Part shown: positions 6,398 to 9,746 of the stretch, piece by piece | How the letters are laid out: each line of letters starts with the position of its first letter | Position numbering within the stretch: the stretch's first letter is position 1 | Notes under the pieces: generated by a model | Seen by the model: only the letters and a program-made list of their open reading frames with translations | What the model was told of the DNA's origin: nothing | The model's database searches: none | Position numbers and translations under genes: made by a program | Assembly (NCBI GenBank): GCA_002788755.1 | Contig: PFRW01000038.1 | Span: 1 to 9,746, forward strand | DNA: 9,746 nucleotides | Direction of reading: 5' to 3' | DNA from: Candidatus Peregrinibacteria bacterium CG_4_9_14_0_2_um_filter_41_14 | Lineage (GTDB): Bacteria; Patescibacteriota; Gracilibacteria; UBA1369; UM-FILTER-41-14

Positions 6398-7215
6398 ATG
6401 GATGATTCTGAACTATATCGGTTGTGTCAGGAGTATGGAAGTAACGCTCGGATGTGGAGCCGCAAATTTGCGGCCTTGCTCCCAGAAGTGGAAAAACGTC
6501 AGCTATTTCGTGAGCACGGTTTTTATTCTATTTTTGAGTTTGCGGCCAAGTTGGCCGGTATGGGGCGTAAGTCAGTTCAGGAGGTATTGCGTACATACAG
6601 CAAAGTTGAGGATAAGCCACTTTTGAAAGCCCAAATTGAGAAGTTTGGATGGGCCAAAGTGCGGGCAATCACACCGTTAGTGAATACAGTTAAAGAAGAC
6701 AAATTAGCCGAGATGGTAAAAACTTTGCCAAGGGCCGCACTAGCAGAGTGCGTGCAGAATTTGAGACCCGCTATACAAAGCCAAAAAACAGACCCAACAT
6801 GTTGGGAATTGGAAACAATTACCTTCAAAGTTGATCATAAAACTGCGCTCGAACTTCGTAAGTTTCAACAAAAGTTGGAGAAACAAACTAAGGTAAAATG
6901 CCACTTGGAAAGGTGCTTAAAAAGTTATTGGAAGGAGTTGAAGAAGAAGTCGTCAGACCAAGAAAGCCTAGAGAAATAGAAAAAGTCACACGCCATATTC
7001 CCGCACAAACCAAACGTGAAGCAGTCGCAAAACATAACGGCAAGTGTGCCTTCCCCAATTGCAAAAACCATCATCACATAGCACATGCTGGGCTGATCAA
7101 AAACGAAGAAAAGGCGCCAGCCCTCTGGGGTGTAAAAGCGTGGGGATTTGTTTTGGCAGCCTACGATTTCGCCTTGGTCGTTTTCCTGGTGTTTCGCCCA
7201 TGTTTAGCGCATTAA
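6398..7215 (+). pseudogene. HNH endonuclease family gene, frameshifted and internally deleted
   Basis: The first frame (from 6398) encodes the N-terminal region I associate with Patescibacterial HNH proteins: ELYRLCQEYGSNARMW, then GFYSIFEFAAKLAGM (41-55) and a helical region to about residue 167. That frame continues off-track to a TAG at 6979. The homologous continuation is in the -1 frame from about 6895: KMPLGKVLKKLLEG, then RHIPAQTKREAVAKHNGKCAFPNC, the start of an HNH domain. The switch is at GGTAAAATG (6892-6900), so one lost base explains it. CAFPNCK then runs straight into NHHHIAHAGLIKNEE, which normally follows a second zinc-binding segment some 30 residues later; the HNH core appears deleted in frame. 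The C-terminus after APALW does not look typical, and the stop overlaps lplA by 12 bp tail-to-tail. Probably a dead gene. A programmed frameshift would not restore the missing core. Confidence 0.75.
6792..6808. repeat. copy 2 of the palindromic repeat, inside the HNH pseudogene
   Basis: ACCCAACATGTTGGGAA contains the perfect 14-bp palindrome CCCAACATGTTGGG (6793-6806). In the gene frame it encodes DPTCWE. It matches the copy at 6121-6137 except for one base. I saw no third copy in the window. Confidence 0.45.
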
Positions 7216-7953
7216 ATTCCACTCATCCGTATTGTATTTATCAGCAATCAATTTTTGTGCCAGCTCTAGTTCAGTGTCGCTCCACTTCCCTACTTCAAAA
7301 TCTTTGTTGGCGGTAAAGCTGTTTACAAAGGCTTCGTAAACTTGGTCAAAAGTTAATTGGGGGTTGATGTTGGTCATGGAGGTGATGCGTTCTTCGACGG
7401 TTTTGATCATTTTGTCACGGATTTTTTCGTCGGGGACTTTGAGGAGGCTGAACATTTTTTTGACGTCGATTTTATAAAGAATGGTGCCGTGTTGGAGCAG
7501 GACGCCTTTGCGGCGGACTTGGGCGTTGCCGGAGATTTTTTTGTCGCCTACAATTAGGTCGTTAATGGGTTTGAATTCGGCTTCTATGCCTAAGGCTTGA
7601 AAACCGTTAATGAGCCAGCCGCAAATTTCTTGGTATGATTCGATAATGTTTTTGGGGAAAATGTCGAGCGGGGCGATGACGGAATAGGTTAGTTCGCCTT
7701 CAAAATCGTGATAGACGGCGCCGCCCCCGGTTTGGCGGCGGATTGTATCAATGCCTAGTTTTGCACAATTTTCTAAATCGATTTCGCGCTTTAGGTTTTG
7801 AAAATAGCCGATAGAAACAGCTGCGGGTTGCCAACGGTAAAAGCGGATTGTGGGTTTGCTATTGCCGGCATGAATTTCTTCGAGGCAAGCTTCGTCTAAC
7901 GCCATGTTAGTGGCGGCGTTGTGTATTTCTAAAGGGATGAGGCGCCAAAGCAT
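7204..7953 (-). CDS. lplA: lipoate-protein ligase A, catalytic subunit
   Basis: BPL/LplA/LipB-fold enzyme that activates lipoate or octanoate with ATP and attaches it to the E2 lysine. From the chosen start (249 aa) it shows NMALDEA (16-22), RFYRWQPAAVSIGYFQN (37-53), the substrate-pocket loop RRQTGGGAVYHD (72-83), NDLIVGDKKISGNAQ (131-145) with the adenylate-binding lysine at about 139, and LQHGTIL (153-159). The octanoyltransferase LipM has an essential cysteine just before the equivalent of NDLIV; here there is none, which favours a ligase. The C-terminal accessory domain of E. coli LplA (338 aa) is absent and seems to be supplied by the gene just upstream. The ATG at 7953, one base after that gene's stop, is preferred because family similarity begins there. 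An ATG at 7998 would add 15 residues and overlap that gene. Confidence 0.88.
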   Translation of the reverse strand: MLWRLIPLEIHNAATNMALDEACLEEIHAGNSKPTIRFYRWQPAAVSIGYFQNLKREIDLENCAKLGIDTIRRQTGGGAVYHDFEGELTYSVIAPLDIFPKNIIESYQEICGWLINGFQALGIEAEFKPINDLIVGDKKISGNAQVRRKGVLLQHGTILYKIDVKKMFSLLKVPDEKIRDKMIKTVEERITSMTNINPQLTFDQVYEAFVNSFTANKDFEVGKWSDTELELAQKLIADKYNTDEWNLMR

Positions 7954-7954
7954 A

Positions 7955-8215
7955 TTAAATAAGTTGATTGTAAAGGGAGAGAAGGTCGCTTGCGGCAAAG
8001 CCGATGATGTCGGTTTCGGGGTTTTTGAAAATGGCGTCGAGTTTTTCGGCTTTTTCAGTTTGGTTTAGTGGTTCGGCTAAAATATGTTCTAGTTGATCGA
8101 TGGCTTCGGGTGGGTGACAAAAAAAATCACCGGTAATTTTGAATTTGTTGGCATCGATTTTTTCCAGTTGGAGCAGTTTGCCGTCGGTGACTTTTACTTG
8201 TACAAAGTTGGTCAT
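7955..8215 (-). CDS. lplB: LplB-like accessory domain of a two-part lipoate-protein ligase
   Basis: This 86-aa protein resembles the C-terminal accessory domain of lipoate-protein ligases (Lip_prot_lig_C type). Short strands around a DGKL turn (11-14) lead to KFKITGDFF (24-32), then HPPEAIDQLEHIL (34-46) and a helical C-terminus ending in LLSLYNQLI. E. coli LplA's tail has the same order: strand, turn, strand, a PLEAL-type helix, then a long final helix. In Thermoplasma acidophilum this domain is a separate protein, LplB, needed by LplA to form lipoyl-adenylate. The ATG overlaps the tal stop by one base (TAATG) and its own stop is one base before lplA, so the three are probably translationally coupled. 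The assignment rests on motif pattern plus position, without an alignment. Confidence 0.75.
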   Translation of the reverse strand: MTNFVQVKVTDGKLLQLEKIDANKFKITGDFFCHPPEAIDQLEHILAEPLNQTEKAEKLDAIFKNPETDIIGFAASDLLSLYNQLI

Positions 8216-8865
8216 TATTGTTTGTTTTTAACTTTTTCCCAGTCGGCTAAAAATTGTTCTTGGCCGCTGGTTGTTAGCGGGTGTTCAAACATTTTGTCGA
8301 AAATGTCGGCGGGAATAGTGGCAATGTCGGCGCCAAGGAGGGCGGCGTTAACAACATGGCGTGGGCTGCGAATGCTGGCAACAAGTACTTGGGTTTCGTA
8401 GTCGTAGTTGTCATAAATATCGACAATTTCTTCAATTAAGGCCATGCCTTCTTGGCCGCGATCATCTAGTCTACCAATAAAGGGGCTCATGAGGGTGGCA
8501 CCGGCTTTGGCGGCTAGGAGGGCTTGGTTTGCAGTAAAAACGAGGGTGACGTTGGTTTTGATCCCCTCTTTATTTAGTTCTTGTAAAGCTATTAAACCGG
8601 CAGGGGTCATTGGGAGTTTTACGTAAACGTTAGGAGCCCAACCGGCATAAATTTTGCCTTGTGCAATCATTTCTTTAGGGTCGAGTGTTACTACTTCGGA
8701 GCTAACGGGGCCGCTTACTACTTCGCAAATTTCTTTAATTCTTGTTTCTAAACTAACACCTTCTTTGGCAATTAATGTGGGGTTTGTGGTGACGCCGTCT
8801 AATATACCGTAGCTGGCTAGCCGTTTAATATCAGCTAAATTGGCTGTGTCGACAAAAAGTTTCAT
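8215..8865 (-). CDS. tal: transaldolase, small (TalC/FSA-like) type
   Basis: Class I aldolase moving a dihydroxyacetone unit between sugar phosphates in the non-oxidative pentose phosphate pathway. The 216 aa form a single TIM barrel typical of the short subfamily. FVDTAN (4-9), TTNPTL (26-31), the Schiff-base lysine Lys83 in VKLP, NVTLVF (105-110) and the phosphate-binding SIRSP (164-168) are visible. Two positions help separate transaldolase from fructose-6-phosphate aldolase: Glu57 in SSEVV, where FSA has Gln, and Phe129 in SPFIGR, where FSA has Tyr. Both point to transaldolase. It is first in a minus-strand operon with lplB and lplA, an unexpected pairing of sugar and cofactor genes. A TATAAT lies 9 bases upstream of the ATG. 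Confidence 0.93.
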   Translation of the reverse strand: MKLFVDTANLADIKRLASYGILDGVTTNPTLIAKEGVSLETRIKEICEVVSGPVSSEVVTLDPKEMIAQGKIYAGWAPNVYVKLPMTPAGLIALQELNKEGIKTNVTLVFTANQALLAAKAGATLMSPFIGRLDDRGQEGMALIEEIVDIYDNYDYETQVLVASIRSPRHVVNAALLGADIATIPADIFDKMFEHPLTTSGQEQFLADWEKVKNKQ

Positions 8866-8874
8866 TGTATCTAA

Positions 8875-8904
8875 ATTATATGTTAATTTGAATCTAGCAC
8901 TTAA
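8875..8904 (-). promoter_or_regulatory. candidate promoter of the tal-lplB-lplA operon
   Basis: A perfect minus-strand -10 TATAAT (8880-8875) lies 9 bases before the tal ATG, with a weak -35 TTAAGT (8904-8899) 18 bp further up. The predicted start leaves a leader of about 3 nt, so the message would be nearly leaderless, like lipA. No Shine-Dalgarno is present. Confidence 0.4.
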
Positions 8905-8918
8905 TTAATTTAAAATAA

Positions 8919-9668
8919 ATGGAACAATCAATACCTAAAAGGCAGCAAGAAATTATTATCGGCGTACCCGAAACAGATCAAGGTTTGACTATGTTAGAGG
9001 AGTTAAAAAGCCCTGCTTTTAAAGTAGCTATTTTTGGATCTGCACGTGTGCGTCCGGATAGTTTTATTTACAAAAATGTTTTTGATTTGGCGAGAATGAT
9101 TGCCGATGATGGCTTTGATTTGGTTAATGGCGGTGGCCCAGGTGTTATGCGAGCTGCGAGTCAGGGGCATAATGCTGGTGCTACCCAAGGTAAAGATGTG
9201 CATACTATTGGTTTAAATATTGAATTACCTTTTGAGCAAGAGCCAAATAAATATTTGGATTTGGTGGAGACGCATAAGTCTTTTTCTACTCGTTTAGATC
9301 AATTTATGTTGTTGTCCAATGTAATTGTAGTGGCGCCCGGTGGTATTGGGACTTGTTTAGAGCTTTTTTATACTTGGCAGTTAATGCAGGTTAATCATAT
9401 TGCGAAAATGCCGGTGATTTTATTTGGTAAAATGTGGGAAGATTTGTTGTTGTGGGTAAAAAGTAGTTTATTAATAGACGGATTTATTAATAAAGAAGAT
9501 CTTTATCCGATGGTTGTTGTGGAAACTCCCGAGCAAGCAATGTCGGTTATTAGAGTAGCACATGAAAATTTTGAGTTGGAAAATGATGTGTCCAACGTTA
9601 ATATTGAAAAATATGCTTCCGCTTGTAAAAGAATGGGCATTTGTCTTACGGAAACAGACAAGTTATAA
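8919..9668 (+). CDS. LOG family protein (TIGR00730-type nucleotide 5'-monophosphate phosphoribohydrolase)
   Basis: Rossmann-fold protein of the LOG/YgdH family, whose studied members split the N-glycosidic bond of nucleoside 5'-monophosphates (cytokinin precursors in plants, general nucleotides in bacterial PpnN). Motifs are VAIFGSARVRP (36-46), VNGGGPGVMRAA (69-80), IGLNIELPFEQ (97-107), Arg125 in FSTRLDQF, and PGGIGTCLE (140-148) with the conserved glutamate. At 249 aa it is longer than minimal LOG proteins (about 190 aa), with extra residues at both ends. It diverges from tal. The start at 8919 has no Shine-Dalgarno. TTGAAT-17-TAAAAT (8888-8916) would start transcription just inside this ORF and so would suit the second Met at 8991 (225 aa), which keeps all motifs. 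The true substrate is not evident. Confidence 0.88.
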   Translation: MEQSIPKRQQEIIIGVPETDQGLTMLEELKSPAFKVAIFGSARVRPDSFIYKNVFDLARMIADDGFDLVNGGGPGVMRAASQGHNAGATQGKDVHTIGLNIELPFEQEPNKYLDLVETHKSFSTRLDQFMLLSNVIVVAPGGIGTCLELFYTWQLMQVNHIAKMPVILFGKMWEDLLLWVKSSLLIDGFINKEDLYPMVVVETPEQAMSVIRVAHENFELENDVSNVNIEKYASACKRMGICLTETDKL

Positions 9669-9669
9669 T
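9641..9669 (+). promoter_or_regulatory. promoter for the gene at the right edge
   Basis: TTGTCT (9641-9646, four of six) and a perfect TATAAT (9664-9669) are spaced exactly 17 bp apart, overlapping the end and stop codon of the LOG gene. The predicted start near 9676 leaves about 18 nt before the ATG at 9694. This is the best two-box promoter in the window. Confidence 0.45.
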
Positions 9670-9693
9670 CTATTTATCTCTTAAATCTTGGTT

Positions 9694-9746
9694 ATGAAAA
9701 AGCTAATTCCCGTTATAATTACATGTTTTGCTATTATTTTAATGGG
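9694..9746 (+). CDS. N-terminus of an exported or membrane protein (partial)
   Basis: An ATG 25 nt after the LOG stop opens a frame to the window edge: MKKLIPVIITCFAIILM. Two lysines followed by an unbroken hydrophobic stretch are typical of a signal peptide or first transmembrane helix. The single cysteine is not in a lipobox. Only 17 codons are visible, so the family cannot be named. The upstream promoter supports a real gene. Confidence 0.55.
   Translation, partial: MKKLIPVIITCFAIILM

Noticed and set aside
6892..6900. Programmed -1 frameshift at GGTAAAATG
   Set aside because: Not a canonical X XXY YYZ heptamer, no obvious downstream stimulatory structure, and the HNH core is missing anyway. 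Decay is the simpler reading, though a slip on the A run is not excluded.
7044..7316. Plus-strand 90-aa ORF over the end of the HNH pseudogene and lplA
   Set aside because: A third frame of the pseudogene running antisense into lplA; the HNH-like residues are in the other frame.
7204..7953. Identity as octanoyltransferase LipM
   Set aside because: Overall similarity is reasonable, but the catalytic cysteine before the NDLIV-equivalent segment is missing and an accessory-domain gene is adjacent, both favouring a ligase.
8888..8916. TTGAAT-17-TAAAAT as promoter for the LOG gene with start at 8919
   Set aside because: Spacing and hexamers are good, but transcription would begin about 4 nt inside the ORF. 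It works only if translation starts at the Met at 8991.
1..9746. CRISPR arrays, rRNA or tRNA genes, insertion sequences with terminal repeats
   Set aside because: No regularly spaced repeats, no rRNA or complete tRNA fold, and no transposase or matched terminal inverted repeats were seen.

Overview
The window looks like a chromosomal segment of a small-genome bacterium, most likely a Candidate Phyla Radiation (Patescibacteria) lineage. The clues are the tight packing (gaps of 1-3 nt or a 1-nt overlap), mostly absent Shine-Dalgarno sequences, and a degraded HNH-endonuclease gene of a type I associate with Patescibacteria. The phylum assignment is inference. All twelve visible stop codons are TAA or TAG and the core genes read through at full length, so the standard bacterial code fits and a TGA-recoded lineage is not suggested.

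Layout. At the left edge is the possible tail of an upstream plus-strand gene, then a 12-bp hairpin, then glucose-6-phosphate isomerase (pgi, minus strand). Pgi diverges across 40 bp from a plus-strand pyruvate dehydrogenase locus: lipoyl synthase (lipA), E1 alpha (pdhA), E1 beta (pdhB), an unrecognised 168-aa ORF, and E2 dihydrolipoamide acetyltransferase (pdhC). The E3 gene (lpd) is not in the window. After about 280 bp of non-coding DNA with a strong extended -10 promoter comes an HNH-endonuclease gene broken by a frameshift and apparently missing the core of its HNH domain. It runs tail-to-tail into a minus-strand operon of transaldolase, an LplB-like lipoate-ligase accessory domain, and a lipoate-protein ligase catalytic subunit (transcribed tal-lplB-lplA). 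Divergent from tal is a LOG-family nucleotide phosphoribohydrolase, followed by the first 17 codons of an exported or membrane protein.

How the genes fit together. The window joins upper sugar metabolism (Pgi, transaldolase) to acetyl-CoA production (PDH) and supplies the lipoyl cofactor for E2. The lipoate ligase pair would load octanoate or lipoate onto Lys41 of E2, and LipA would insert sulfur into octanoyl-E2. No LipB is visible and the ligase lacks the LipM cysteine, so attachment probably depends on ATP activation of a free acid.

Most notable points: (1) a lipoate ligase split into two translationally coupled genes, as in Thermoplasma; (2) an orphan ORF between E1 beta and E2, in the same frame as pdhB; (3) the decayed HNH gene, with a 17-nt palindromic sequence both inside it and just upstream.
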